Shown here piece after piece: positions 30,519 through 39,564 of a DNA stretch of 64,000 nt. The DNA comes from Corynebacterium sp. MSK041 (GTDB lineage Bacteria; Actinomycetota; Actinomycetes; Mycobacteriales; Mycobacteriaceae): the NCBI RefSeq assembly GCF_030232265.1, contig NZ_JASPJK010000012.1, forward strand, positions 1 through 64,000, written 5' to 3'. Positions within the stretch are counted from its first letter, which is position 1. Every line of letters starts with the position of its first letter. The notes under the pieces were generated by a model that saw only the letters and a list, made by a program, of their open reading frames with translations, was not told the DNA's origin and searched no databases. Position numbers and translations under genes: made by a program.

Positions 30519-30938
30519 GTGGACACAATGTATGAGGCACTTGGTGGAGACGCCTTCTTCAGGCGCCTGGTTTCCGGCTTCTACCAGCAGGTCAGGAAAG
30601 ATGATCTCATCGGACCGATGTACCCGGAAGATGACTGGGACGGCGCCGAGGATCGCCTGCGCTGGTTCCTCGCGCAGTACTGGGGCGGGCCAACCACCTT
30701 CAATGAGCGACGCGGGGCGCCGATGCTGCGCCGCCGCCACCTCCCCTACCCGATCGGCCAGGCGGAAGCGGAGCGCTGGCTTGAGCTGATGAACCGCTCG
30801 TTGGACCAGTTCACCGCGGATGAGCTGAACGAAGAACAACGTGCCGCGCTGGTCAACCACATGGAGCGCGTGGCCTACATGACGATCAACCAGCCGGGCG
30901 AACACCCAGGTATGTCCACCAACCCGAACCTGCTGTAA
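30519..30938 (+). CDS. glbO: Group II truncated haemoglobin (trHbO)
   Basis: A small haem protein of about 139 aa that binds oxygen. Seen: MYEALGGDAFFRRLVSGFYQQV, the distal Tyr/Trp-rich FLAQYWGGP, and the proximal histidine region RRRHLPYPIG. These are hallmarks of actinobacterial GlbO. The GTG at 30519 has AAGG 8 bases upstream; GTG 30510 and ATG 30528 are alternatives. It reads rightward, divergent from metB, ahead of the PLP gene. Confidence 0.92.
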   Translation: MDTMYEALGGDAFFRRLVSGFYQQVRKDDLIGPMYPEDDWDGAEDRLRWFLAQYWGGPTTFNERRGAPMLRRRHLPYPIGQAEAERWLELMNRSLDQFTADELNEEQRAALVNHMERVAYMTINQPGEHPGMSTNPNLL

Positions 30939-30982
30939 GTCCCCACCCAAAAACGCAAACACGATAGTTTTGGGGAACTAGC

Positions 30983-32206
30983 ATGTTTTCCATGCCGTCA
31001 ACGTCGACTTCCCCGTCTCAGACTTTGCTCGCTGTCGTGCCAGGGCTTATCGACGCCGACGAGGCCTCCGCCCCCTGCGCCGCCATGGACATCGCGGCCT
31101 TTGATTACAACGCAGCCCAAATGCAGCAGCGCGCCAAAGGGTTGCCCATCCGGGTGGCATCCAAGTCCCTGCGCAGCGTGGCTGCCCTTCGTCGGGCGTT
31201 GTCTCATCCAGGGTTCCAGGGCATCTTGTCCTACAGCGTGCCGGAAGCAATCCACTTGGCGCGGGAGGGCTTTGACGACATCGTGGTCGCCTACCCTTCA
31301 GTGAACAAGGTGGCGCTACGCGAGCTGGCTAGTGATGACCAGCTGCGCAGCACCATCACTGTGATGGTGGACTGCGTGGAGCACCTGGACCTCATCAGCT
31401 GTGCGGTCCGGAAGGCTGGTAACGCCGGCCCGGTGCGGGTGGCAATTGACCTGGATTGCACGTTGCACCTCCCCGGCCTGGTCATCGGGCCACGCCGTTC
31501 CCCCATCCGCACGCCGGAACAAACCGATGAGCTGGCGCGCCAGATCACCTCACGGAAAGAACTCTCACTGGTGGGGCTCATGGCCTACGAAGGCCAGGTC
31601 GCCTCGGTTGCAGATGCGGAATCCGGCATTCCCGGCGCGGTGAAGCGCTGGCTGCGCACCACCTCCATGGACCAGCTTGGCCCGCGCCGGGCAGAGTGCA
31701 TTGCGGCAGCACGCCAGCACGCTGACCTGGAATTTGTCAACGGTGGCGGCACGGGCTCGCTCGATGTCAGTGCTGCCGAAGGCACGCTGACAGAACTCGC
31801 TGCGGGATCCGGGTTCTACACCCCCGTCATCTTTGACAACTTCGCCGACATCAACCACAAACCGGCCGCGTTTTTCATCTGTCAGGTCTCGCGCATTCCG
31901 GCACCAGGATGGGCCACGGTGAACTCCGGCGGGTGGATCGCCTCCGGCCCGCCGGCGGCAGATCGAGTGCCCGTCCCGGTGCACCCGGCCGGGCTGCGGT
32001 ACTCCACCACTGAGGGGGCCGGTGAGGTGCAAACGCCGCTCCACGGCCCGGCTACCAGCAGCTTGGGAGTAGGCGACACAGTGTGGTTCCGTCACGCAAA
32101 GGCAGGCGAAATGACCGAGCATGTCGACGAGATCATCGCCGTCTTTCCGGACGGCTCAACCGAAACATGGGATACCTACCGAGGACAAGGGTGGACACTG
32201 CGATGA
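30983..32206 (+). CDS. PLP-dependent amino acid deaminase/aldolase (alanine racemase-like N-domain)
   Basis: A 407-aa fold-type III PLP protein of the D-threonine aldolase / D-serine dehydratase-like family. The PLP lysine is probably in LPIRVASKSLRS (about 57). FVNGGGTGSLD binds the phosphate, and the C-terminal domain ends in the metal-site H/C-type region (WFRHAKAGEMTEHVD). Substrate is unknown. Its stop overlaps the start of the lactone oxidase (ATGA), so the two are co-translated. One CGTCGATAAGC copy lies at 31045. Confidence 0.85.
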   Translation: MFSMPSTSTSPSQTLLAVVPGLIDADEASAPCAAMDIAAFDYNAAQMQQRAKGLPIRVASKSLRSVAALRRALSHPGFQGILSYSVPEAIHLAREGFDDIVVAYPSVNKVALRELASDDQLRSTITVMVDCVEHLDLISCAVRKAGNAGPVRVAIDLDCTLHLPGLVIGPRRSPIRTPEQTDELARQITSRKELSLVGLMAYEGQVASVADAESGIPGAVKRWLRTTSMDQLGPRRAECIAAARQHADLEFVNGGGTGSLDVSAAEGTLTELAAGSGFYTPVIFDNFADINHKPAAFFICQVSRIPAPGWATVNSGGWIASGPPAADRVPVPVHPAGLRYSTTEGAGEVQTPLHGPATSSLGVGDTVWFRHAKAGEMTEHVDEIIAVFPDGSTETWDTYRGQGWTLR

Positions 32207-33540
32207 CACTTACACCGGAAAAACGCACCAACCAGCGTTTTAGCAACTGGTCTGGCTCCGTCAACACTAGCCCGGCTGCCTTCTACTACCCCGCCACCAT
32301 CGCGGAGGTGCAGCACATCATCCGCACGCTGCCCGCCGGACAGAGCGTGCGCACGGTCGGCGGTGGCCACTCCTTCACCCCGGTAGCTGCCGGTGCGCAG
32401 GCGATGATCAGCCTGGACAAGCTCGCCGGCATCATCAACGTGGACCGAGAGACAAAGCGCGTCCGCTTCCTCGCCGGCACACGCCTGTACCGCATTCCGG
32501 AATACCTCCAGCCTTTCGGCCTCGCGCTGGCCAACCAGGGCGATATTGATAACCAGTCCGTCGCCGGCGCGATCTCCACCTCCACCCACGGCACCGGCAT
32601 CGAGTGGACCGGATTCGCCGGCACGGTGACAGGTCTCACGCTTGTCGACGCCACCGGGGAGCTCCGCACCTACTCCATCGACGACGATCCAGACTTGCTA
32701 CGCCTCATCACCGTCTCGGTTGGCGCTTTGGGCGTTATTGTCGAAGTAGAAATGCAGTGCGTTGACGCCTTTGATCTCCTGGCGCGTGAGACCAGTGACA
32801 ACCTGGATGATGTCCTGGACAGCTGGGAGGAGCGCACTCGCGCCGTTGACCACTTCGAGGCGTTCTGGTTCCCGCACACGGACAAAGCGATGATCAAGAA
32901 CAACACCCGCCTCGCCCCGGGCGATCCGGCTCCGGGCGGTGAGCCGAAGAAGCGTGGCCGTCTCACCCAATTCATCGAGGATGACCTGGTGGGCAACGGT
33001 GCTTTCGCCGCCGCGTTGACGGTCGCACGTATCGCGCCGAAGACCACGACATTCCTCAATGGCATTGCCACCGATGCGATGGCGGCCAACACGTACCGCT
33101 CCCGTGCGCATGAGGTCTTTGCCACCCCGCGCCGCGTGCGCTTCCACGAAACCGAATTCGCTGTGCCACTTGCCGATGGCCCGGAGACCGTCCGCGAAAT
33201 CCGCCGGGAGATTGAACGTCGCGGCTGGCTTATCCCCTTCCCGCTGGAGCTGCGCTCCACCGCCGCGGATGATGTGGCACTGTCCACCGCCAACGGGCGC
33301 AAATCGATGTACATCGCCTTCCACGTCCCCCGCACGATGAACCCGCACGATTACTTCCCCCACATCGAGCAAATCTTCATCGCCGCGGGCGGCCGCCCCC
33401 ACTGGGGCAAGATGCACACCCGCGACCGGGAATTCTTCTCCCAGGCGTACCCGCGTTTCGACGAATTCTGCACCCTCCGCGAAACCATGGACCCCACCCG
33501 CACGTTTGGGTCCCCGCACCTTACGCAGCTTTTCGGATAA
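32203..33540 (+). CDS. D-arabinono-1,4-lactone oxidase / FAD-linked sugar-lactone oxidase
   Basis: A 445-aa vanillyl-alcohol-oxidase-type flavoprotein. It has the FAD-binding PCMH domain (RTVGGGHSFTPVA, then NQGDIDNQSVAGAISTSTHG) and the ALO C-terminal domain with the terminal HWGK...R catalytic region (RPHWGKMHT near residue 400). Relatives oxidise D-arabinono- or L-gulono-lactone. Translationally coupled to the upstream PLP enzyme. Its stop codon lies inside the terminator hairpin. Confidence 0.9.
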   Translation: MTLTPEKRTNQRFSNWSGSVNTSPAAFYYPATIAEVQHIIRTLPAGQSVRTVGGGHSFTPVAAGAQAMISLDKLAGIINVDRETKRVRFLAGTRLYRIPEYLQPFGLALANQGDIDNQSVAGAISTSTHGTGIEWTGFAGTVTGLTLVDATGELRTYSIDDDPDLLRLITVSVGALGVIVEVEMQCVDAFDLLARETSDNLDDVLDSWEERTRAVDHFEAFWFPHTDKAMIKNNTRLAPGDPAPGGEPKKRGRLTQFIEDDLVGNGAFAAALTVARIAPKTTTFLNGIATDAMAANTYRSRAHEVFATPRRVRFHETEFAVPLADGPETVREIRREIERRGWLIPFPLELRSTAADDVALSTANGRKSMYIAFHVPRTMNPHDYFPHIEQIFIAAGGRPHWGKMHTRDREFFSQAYPRFDEFCTLRETMDPTRTFGSPHLTQLFG

Positions 33541-33560
33541 CTCCGAAAAGCTGCGTAAGG
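33519..33560 (+). terminator. 19-bp hairpin terminator overlapping a stop codon
   Basis: Perfect stem 33519-33537 with 33542-33560 (CCTTACGCAGCTTTTCGGA and its complement) and a 4-base loop TAAC that includes the TAA stop. Only A/G follows on the plus strand, so it may also serve the convergent gene. Confidence 0.75.
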
Positions 33561-33580
33561 AAAAGAAGAGTGAAGGACCT

Positions 33581-34327
33581 CTAGAACAGCAGGTTGAGTG
33601 CGGTGGCGTGGTACACACTGCCGAAGGGGGCGTCCATGCGCACCCACCGGCCAGACGTGGCAATCCGTAGATGACGGGGCACCTCGGCCGGGGCACCCGG
33701 ACCAGGGATGAAGCCCAAAGATGTGCAGGTGAAAACCATGCGCATGGGCACTTCCACCGTTCCTGCCCCGGTTTCCTGCTCCGCATCCACGGTGAGCACC
33801 GTCTGGTTGAGCAAGGACCGCGGCGGACCGAGTGGTCCCGAGAACTGGCGTGCCAAGCGGCGCCCTTGATCCGCCAGATCACGCACGACGGCAACCGGGA
33901 CCACGTCGCGCTCCGCAAAACCCTCTGCCGGGGGAAGTGCGCCAGGCCAGCGGGAATCACGGGCAGGACCGATCTCGGTGCGCCCTGCTGCGAGAGCAGC
34001 ATCGAGGTCTTTCAACGCCACGACGGCTTTGTCTCGGGACACCGTTCCCCTCACCCGTCGCGCAGCCAAACAGTCAAAGGGGGTGGTGACGAAGATGTCG
34101 AGGGACCCGTCCCTGCGATCGTCGATACGCACTGAGGCGTCCTCATCCAACGACAAGGCGCGGGAGGTGAGGGCCTTGAGCCCCGCTGCTCCCGCGCTGA
34201 TTGCGAGCGTTTCGATGATTACTCGCCCGAACCCGCCGTGAGAATCCCACGCTCCTGCTGCGTGATCTCGCGCGGCGAGGCAGTGGACAGATCCACAGCC
34301 ACAAGCACCGTCTTGACCACACCGCAC
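33581..34327 (-). CDS. Conserved hypothetical protein, start uncertain
   Basis: From about 34222 leftward the protein has coding character: VIIETLAISAGAAGLKALTSRA, then a domain of about 190 residues ending ATALNLLF. The residues before that are a shadow of the thioesterase. The natural start should lie where the thioesterase stops. There the codons are GTA-ATC-ATC, and no ATG, GTG or TTG occurs until TTG at 34156/34150. The coordinate given uses the far GTG at 34327, a 109-base overlap. An ATC start overlapping the TAA is also conceivable. Function unknown; it is probably in the ettA-thioesterase operon. Confidence 0.6.
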   Translation of the reverse strand: MRCGQDGACGCGSVHCLAARDHAAGAWDSHGGFGRVIIETLAISAGAAGLKALTSRALSLDEDASVRIDDRRDGSLDIFVTTPFDCLAARRVRGTVSRDKAVVALKDLDAALAAGRTEIGPARDSRWPGALPPAEGFAERDVVPVAVVRDLADQGRRLARQFSGPLGPPRSLLNQTVLTVDAEQETGAGTVEVPMRMVFTCTSLGFIPGPGAPAEVPRHLRIATSGRWVRMDAPFGSVYHATALNLLF

Positions 34328-34629
34328 ACATTGCCGTGGCGGTCCTTCAAATCCTGCGTGGTTTTGAAAGACGTGTTCCCGATCTCCGTGACCGTGGTCT
34401 CCACGGTCACCTGCGTGGTATCAGGCATCACCGGGCGGAGGTAGTCCACCTCAACGCGGCGGACGAATACACCGAACTCCTGCTCCCGGTCCGCGAAGTT
34501 CTGCTGCATGAAAGCAATACGTGCTTCCTGCGAGATGTCCACGAACTTGCAGTTGTTCAGGTGCCCATAACGGTCATAGTCGTTCCAACGCAGCGGAATG
34601 ACCTGGGTATCTGAAAGAAGGTTGCTCAT
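34219..34629 (-). CDS. Hotdog-fold acyl-CoA thioesterase (4HBT family)
   Basis: A 136-aa protein. The active-site segment is RWNDYDRYGHLNNCKFVD (Asp and the helix-N-terminal GHLNN), close to YbgC/FadM-type thioesterases. A single hotdog domain fills the protein. It hydrolyses acyl-CoA esters; chain length is unknown. It starts 27 bases after ettA ends and probably shares its transcript. It overlaps or abuts the next hypothetical gene. Confidence 0.88.
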   Translation of the reverse strand: MSNLLSDTQVIPLRWNDYDRYGHLNNCKFVDISQEARIAFMQQNFADREQEFGVFVRRVEVDYLRPVMPDTTQVTVETTVTEIGNTSFKTTQDLKDRHGNVCGVVKTVLVAVDLSTASPREITQQERGILTAGSGE

Positions 34630-34656
34630 AGTGAATGTCCTTATCTTCTCAGACCT

Positions 34657-36327
34657 TTAGCGGGTGAGCTTACGGTGGGTGACGCGGGACGGCTTGGCCG
34701 CTTCCTCACCGAGACGCTCAATCTTGTTGGCCTCGTAGTCACCGAAGTTACCCTCGAACCAGAACCACTTACCCTCTTCCACGTTGCCCTCCCAGGCAAG
34801 GATGTGGGTACAGGTGCGGTCCAGGAACCAGCGGTCGTGCGAAATCACCACAGCACAGCCAGGGAATTTCTGCAGCGCGTTTTCAAGGGAACCCAGGGTT
34901 TCCACATCGAGGTCGTTCGTCGGCTCATCGAGCAGGATCAGGTTGCCGCCCTGCTTCAGCGTCAGCGCCAGGTTCAGACGGTTGCGCTCACCACCGGAGA
35001 GAACCTTCGACGGCTTCTGCTGGTCCGGGCCCTTGAAGCCGAATGCGGACAGGTATGCACGCGACGGCATTTCGTTCTGGCCAACGTGAATGTAGTCCAG
35101 GCCGTCGGAGACGACCTCCCACACGGTCTGCTCTGGGTCGATGTTCTCGCGGTTCTGGTCAACGTAGGAGATCTTGACGGTATCGCCGATCTCCACCGTG
35201 CCAGAATCCGGCTCTTCGAAACCAACAATGGTTTTGAAGAGGGTGGACTTACCCACACCGTTCGGGCCAATCACGCCGACGATGCCGTTGCGTGGCAGGG
35301 TGAACGTGAGGTCCTTGATCAGCGTGCGACCATCGAAGCCCTTGTTCAGATTCTTCACCTCGACGACCTTGTTGCCCAGGCGCGGCGGGGTAGGAATCTG
35401 AATCTCCTCGAAGTCGAGCTTCTTGTACTGCTCCGCCTCGGCTGCCATCTCTTCGTAGCGCTCCAGACGAGCCTTGTTCTTCGCCTGACGTGCCTTTGGT
35501 GAGGAACGCACCCACTCGAGCTCGCTCTTCAGACGCTTCTGCAGCTTCTGGTCCTTCTTGCCAGCAACCTCAAGGCGCTCAGCCTTCTTCTCCAGGTAGG
35601 TGGAGTAGTTGCCCTCGTACGGGTAGAGCTTGCCGCGGTCGACCTCACAGATCCACTCTGCAACGTTGTCCAAGAAGTAGCGGTCGTGCGTAATCGCCAG
35701 CACTGCACCCGGGTAGGACTGCAGGTGCTTCTCCAGCCACAGGACGCTTTCGGCGTCGAGGTGGTTCGTCGGCTCGTCAAGAAGCAGGAGATCCGGCTCG
35801 GACAGCAGCAGCTTTGCCAGGGCAACACGGCGGCGCTCACCACCGGAAAGGTTGGTCACCGGCGCATCAGACGGCGGGCAGCGCAGAGCCTCCATCGCCT
35901 GCTCAATCTTGGAGTCCACCTCCCATGCGTCCGCAGCATCCAGCTCCTCCTGCAGTTTGCCCATTTCTTCCATGAGCTCATCGGAGTAGTTCGTAGCCAT
36001 CTCCGTTGCGATCTCTTCGAAGCGCTGCTTCTTTTCAAAGATCTCGCCGAGGCCCTCTTCGACGTTCTCCCGAACCGTCTTTTCCTCATTCAGTGGCGGC
36101 TCCTGCAGCAGGATGCCCACGGTGGCACCGGGGTCCAGGAAAGCCTCACCGTTATTCGGCTGATCAATACCAGCCATGATCTTCAGCAGGGAGGACTTAC
36201 CTGCACCGTTCGGGCCAACGACACCAATCTTGGCGCCGGGGTAAAAGGCCATGGTGACATTGTCCAGAATGACTTTTTCACCGACGGCCCTGCGAACGTT
36301 TTTCATCGTGTAGATGAACTCAGCCAC
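34657..36327 (-). CDS. ettA: Energy-dependent translational throttle protein EttA (ABC-F)
   Basis: A 556-aa ribosome-associated ABC-F ATPase with two nucleotide-binding domains and no membrane part. Walker A GPNGAGKSS and GPNGVGKST; signatures LSGGERRRVALA and LSGGERNRLNLA; Walker B LLLLDEPTNHLD and LILLDEPTNDLD. The arm and inter-domain linker (about 240-320, Lys/Arg/Glu-rich) are present. It gates the first elongation steps according to ATP/ADP ratio. First gene of a likely operon with the thioesterase. Confidence 0.95.
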   Translation of the reverse strand: MAEFIYTMKNVRRAVGEKVILDNVTMAFYPGAKIGVVGPNGAGKSSLLKIMAGIDQPNNGEAFLDPGATVGILLQEPPLNEEKTVRENVEEGLGEIFEKKQRFEEIATEMATNYSDELMEEMGKLQEELDAADAWEVDSKIEQAMEALRCPPSDAPVTNLSGGERRRVALAKLLLSEPDLLLLDEPTNHLDAESVLWLEKHLQSYPGAVLAITHDRYFLDNVAEWICEVDRGKLYPYEGNYSTYLEKKAERLEVAGKKDQKLQKRLKSELEWVRSSPKARQAKNKARLERYEEMAAEAEQYKKLDFEEIQIPTPPRLGNKVVEVKNLNKGFDGRTLIKDLTFTLPRNGIVGVIGPNGVGKSTLFKTIVGFEEPDSGTVEIGDTVKISYVDQNRENIDPEQTVWEVVSDGLDYIHVGQNEMPSRAYLSAFGFKGPDQQKPSKVLSGGERNRLNLALTLKQGGNLILLDEPTNDLDVETLGSLENALQKFPGCAVVISHDRWFLDRTCTHILAWEGNVEEGKWFWFEGNFGDYEANKIERLGEEAAKPSRVTHRKLTR

Positions 36328-36424
36328 TAGCGTCCCCTTCTCTCGCGTTTCATGCGTTGTGGTGGAAGTTTAAAAACCACCTCAAAGGGTACATCACCCC
36401 GGCGACAAGCTGGGTCGCCCCGTC

Positions 36425-37054
36425 TTAGCCAGCCATTGCTGGCTGTTGTCGCGGTGCGTTCGCGCCGGACGGCCTATTGAGCACACCATCGCCCGCGCCG
36501 CTCTGATTGCTTGAGGACGGCGCCGGTTTCTCCTGCTGATCCCCCTGAGCGTTCTGGCTCTCTTGGCTTTCCTCCGGCGCCTTGACATTCTGCGTCACAG
36601 TCACGCCGTGCTTCTTACCAAATTCCTCCGCGGTGAGGAGTTTGACTTCGTCTACACCATTGGGGGTGTGCGCCTGGGAGGCAGTGGAGCGATATGCCAC
36701 CTGGTGGCGGCTGAGCTCCAAGGCAATGTGGTTGGCCTTAATGATGTGCTTGTAGCGCGTCACGTTTTCCTTGTCTGTCCACTTCTCGGAGACAAGGCGC
36801 CCGGAGACAATCACGGGCACCCCCTTGCGCAAAGAGGCGTTGACGTTCAATGCCAACTGTCCCCAGCATTCAACGTCGATGTACAGGTTGTCCGTGTCCG
36901 CCCACATGTTGTTGCCACTGGGGTCCACGCTGTCCGTGCGTACGCGACGGCTCGAGGCGAGGCGCAGGCGGGTAAGGAAGGTGCCGGTATCAAAAACCTT
37001 GCTCACCGGATCCTCAATGAGATTGCCCGACAGTGTGATGGGTAGGTACGTCAT
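36425..37054 (-). CDS. Single-stranded DNA-binding protein paralogue
   Basis: A 209-aa protein with an OB-fold in residues 1-115 (LSGNLIEDPVSKV, YIDVECWGQLALNVNASLRKGVPVIVSGRLVSEKW). The C-terminal tail is Gln/Ser/Pro-rich and ends QQPAMAG. It lacks the acidic DDDIPF-like tip that recruits partner proteins in housekeeping SSB. It is alone and not with rpsF/rpsR/rplI, so it is a second SSB (SsbB-like). An AAAGGACACT site precedes ATG 37054. A TGTGGATAA inverted repeat lies about 130 bases upstream. Confidence 0.88.
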   Translation of the reverse strand: MTYLPITLSGNLIEDPVSKVFDTGTFLTRLRLASSRRVRTDSVDPSGNNMWADTDNLYIDVECWGQLALNVNASLRKGVPVIVSGRLVSEKWTDKENVTRYKHIIKANHIALELSRHQVAYRSTASQAHTPNGVDEVKLLTAEEFGKKHGVTVTQNVKAPEESQESQNAQGDQQEKPAPSSSNQSGAGDGVLNRPSGANAPRQQPAMAG

Positions 37055-37181
37055 TGCAGTGTCCTTTCGGAAAAGTTGTTGTGGTGTTTCATGTACTTTT
37101 TGCCCCGCTCCCGTATCGGGGAGAGGTGACACCACCAACGTTTCCTCACAACCACACATTGCGCGAGTACCCCCCAAAAGA

Positions 37182-37211
37182 CCTGTGGATAACTCAAACG
37201 AATTCCACAGG
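37182..37211. promoter_or_regulatory. Inverted repeat with DnaA-box-like TGTGGATAA
   Basis: CCTGTGGA (37182-37189) and TCCACAGG (37204-37211) around a 14-base loop. The left arm extends to TGTGGATAA, the complement of the DnaA box TTATCCACA. It resembles 48395-48424 upstream of the HNH gene. Confidence 0.55.
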
Positions 37212-37282
37212 CTGATCCTCCGCTAAGCGCCCCCTTCGGAAGAATTTCGTGCCACAAAGTGGCGCCCGCTGTGCCACATCTG

Positions 37283-39271
37283 CTACTGGCGCGGTGGGCC
37301 CCCTCGGCCCTGCGAGTACTGGGCTAGCATCTCGTTGTATGCGCGCCACTCCTCATCATCGTTTTCCTCTTCGCGCAGGTCACGGGCCTTTGCGTCGGCG
37401 CGATCCTCATGGAGCCAGCCGACGGCGAGGTAGAGGAACACCACCGCCATCGGGAAACTTCCAGCGGCCCAGCCGATACCGGCGCCGACTTTTTGGTCGC
37501 GCAAAAAGTCGGGGTTCCATGGAAGAGCAAGATTTTCGTAAAAAGTTTCCCCCAAAACCAAATTCAGCTGCATGAGGTACACGCCCATGAACAAATGGAC
37601 CGGCATGGAGAAGACAAACCACGCGAATCGGACCGGTGTTGGCTTCCTGTTGGGAATATGATCCGGGCCAATAAGTTCCCAGAAGTAGAAGTAACCGGAG
37701 ACCAAGAATGCGGCGTTCATGAGCACGTGACCGGCATGTTCAGACACGGCAACCTGGTAAAAGGCCGGATAGACATACAGCACGTAGAAAACAACGAGGA
37801 ACTGCACCGTGGACACTGGCGGGTAGGTAAGCACGCGAACGAACGCTGATTCCTCAAAAGCCTTCACCCAAGCGTATGGCCCGAATTCATCCTCCGGGTA
37901 CGCACGTTTGATCAATGTCAACGGCGCACCGAGCACCAGGAAGACGGGTGCCCCCATGGACAGAATCATGTGCACAACCATGTGGACCGAAAATGCAGCC
38001 GGCATATACATGCCTAGGCCGGAAGACATGGTCACTGCGATCGTCGCGCAGCCAGCCAACCACCACGCGGTGCGGGCTTTCTCCCACCCGCTCACGCGCC
38101 GTAGCAAGTGCAGGTAGTACACGGCCAGCAGAATCGCGATGACGGAGAACAGGACCTCTGGGCGCCAGATCGTCCACACGTTAGTGAACGTCGGCGCTTC
38201 GTAGAGGTTGTAGCCCATCTTCACCTGCATCTGGGTCAGGTCAGTCACCACCGGGGTGGGCGGCGGGGTGCGGCCCATCGAGACAGCCACACCGGTGACA
38301 GCGGCCATGACCACTGCCTCCACCAGCGCAATACGCCGGAAGAGCCCCGGCCGCTCCTGCAAGTGCGGGATGGTCAGTTCACGGTGAGCAAAACCAAGTA
38401 AGCCCAACACCACCAAGCCAACGGCCTTGGCTAGGACGGTGGCGCCGTAAGCGGTGGCCAAAAGATCGTCGATACGCACTCTGATGAGCGCATTGATCAC
38501 GCCTGAAATGGTGACCGCGAAGAAGGCGAACAGCGCAATGCGCGAGTACCGTGCGACAGCTTGGGGCATGTGGGGGCCGAGGCGGCGACCATGCGCGATG
38601 AGCGCGAGCAGACCACCCACCCACACGAGCATGAACACAAGGTGCCAGAGGAAGGAGTTCGTACCGTAATCGTGGTTACCACCCGCCGCTGAGTGCCCGG
38701 ACATACCCAGCGGCATGATGGTAGCCAAACTACCCAGCAGCAGTGCCACCTGCGAAGACCAGCTACCTGCCAACAAACCGCACACTGCCACCGCTGCCGC
38801 AAACACGGCGACGAGCAGCCAAATCTTGGCATCCGCCACGCGATCCAGAGCCATCGCCCACATCTCAGGACTAAACAGCACATCAGTCAGCGGCGTGCCC
38901 GAAACATCAGAGAGCACCAGCGGAATCATGAACAGCCCAATGAGCGCCATACCTGCGCTCGCCCACGCGCCCGTACGGCCCGCAATGTGCCCGTCCACCG
39001 TGAGCTTCGCGCCGTGCAAATCCTTCTGATCAGGCGGAATTAGGAAGGCAGAAAACATGAAGGAGCCCGTGGCCAGCGCCGCCAGAATCCACGCCGCCGC
39101 ACGCATCATGGGCAGCCCCACCGTGGTCAACGGCCCCGGATCCGGAATGCCCAGCGCCGCCAGCGAATCGCCGAGGAACGCAAACGACAAGGTGCCTGCC
39201 ACCAGCGCACTGATAAGCATCAATACCAGATAGATTGGCCAAGCTACGCGCGCTGAAACACTCAAGGACAT
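37283..39271 (-). CDS. CopD-CtaG fusion membrane protein
   Basis: A 662-aa polytopic membrane protein. The N-terminal half (about 1-330) has the CopD copper-resistance pattern with repeated histidines (SGHSAAGGNHDYGTNSFLWHLVFMLVWVGG, shown in parts). The C-terminal half (about 345-610) is a cytochrome c oxidase caa3 assembly factor CtaG domain (FSVHMVVHMILSMGAPVFL, EHAGHVLMNAAF). It ends with a charged cytoplasmic tail. It is likely to handle copper for the aa3 oxidase whose subunit I is encoded at 60617-62326. The start at 39271 matches the hydrophobic N-terminus. A CGTCGATAAGC copy lies just upstream at 39297. Confidence 0.9.
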   Translation of the reverse strand: MSLSVSARVAWPIYLVLMLISALVAGTLSFAFLGDSLAALGIPDPGPLTTVGLPMMRAAAWILAALATGSFMFSAFLIPPDQKDLHGAKLTVDGHIAGRTGAWASAGMALIGLFMIPLVLSDVSGTPLTDVLFSPEMWAMALDRVADAKIWLLVAVFAAAVAVCGLLAGSWSSQVALLLGSLATIMPLGMSGHSAAGGNHDYGTNSFLWHLVFMLVWVGGLLALIAHGRRLGPHMPQAVARYSRIALFAFFAVTISGVINALIRVRIDDLLATAYGATVLAKAVGLVVLGLLGFAHRELTIPHLQERPGLFRRIALVEAVVMAAVTGVAVSMGRTPPPTPVVTDLTQMQVKMGYNLYEAPTFTNVWTIWRPEVLFSVIAILLAVYYLHLLRRVSGWEKARTAWWLAGCATIAVTMSSGLGMYMPAAFSVHMVVHMILSMGAPVFLVLGAPLTLIKRAYPEDEFGPYAWVKAFEESAFVRVLTYPPVSTVQFLVVFYVLYVYPAFYQVAVSEHAGHVLMNAAFLVSGYFYFWELIGPDHIPNRKPTPVRFAWFVFSMPVHLFMGVYLMQLNLVLGETFYENLALPWNPDFLRDQKVGAGIGWAAGSFPMAVVFLYLAVGWLHEDRADAKARDLREEENDDEEWRAYNEMLAQYSQGRGGPPRQ

Positions 39272-39364
39272 GCAATAAAGCGTACAAGTTGCCATTGCTT
39301 ATCGACGACTCCCCCACCACCCACCATCCCCACCCTAGGCGTGAGTTACCATGATGAACACCAA

Positions 39365-39441
39365 GCCTCCATAGCTCAGTGGATTAGAGCATCCGGTTTC
39401 TACCCGGCTGGTCGCGGGTTCGAGTCCTGCTGGGGGCACCA
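39365..39441 (+). tRNA. tRNA-Arg (UCU)
   Basis: Acceptor GCCTCCA/TGGGGGC, anticodon loop TTTCTAC giving UCU, T-arm GGTTCGAGTCC and encoded CCA. Confidence 0.94.
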
Positions 39442-39454
39442 ATTTTTTCACCAT

Positions 39455-39483
39455 CCGCCCCACCCGTGGGCGGAAATTTTTTG
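39455..39483 (+). terminator. Terminator after tRNA-Arg
   Basis: CCGCCC/GGGCGG stem followed by AAATTTTTT on the plus strand. Confidence 0.75.
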
Positions 39484-39499
39484 CCAGAACCCTTGACGG

Positions 39500-39551
39500 C
39501 ATATCGATTAGCGATAATATCGAATTACGACAGCATCGAATATCGATAAGA
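39500..39551. promoter_or_regulatory. TCGA/ATATCG-rich operator region
   Basis: An AT-rich tract with repeated half-sites: ATATCGATTAGCGATAATAT, then ATATCGAA-like and ATCGAATATCGATAAG. It ends just before the ribosome site (GAAAGGAT) of the DUF2975 gene. It probably binds the HTH protein encoded by the second gene. Confidence 0.5.
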
Positions 39552-39564
39552 AAGGATCGCCGTC

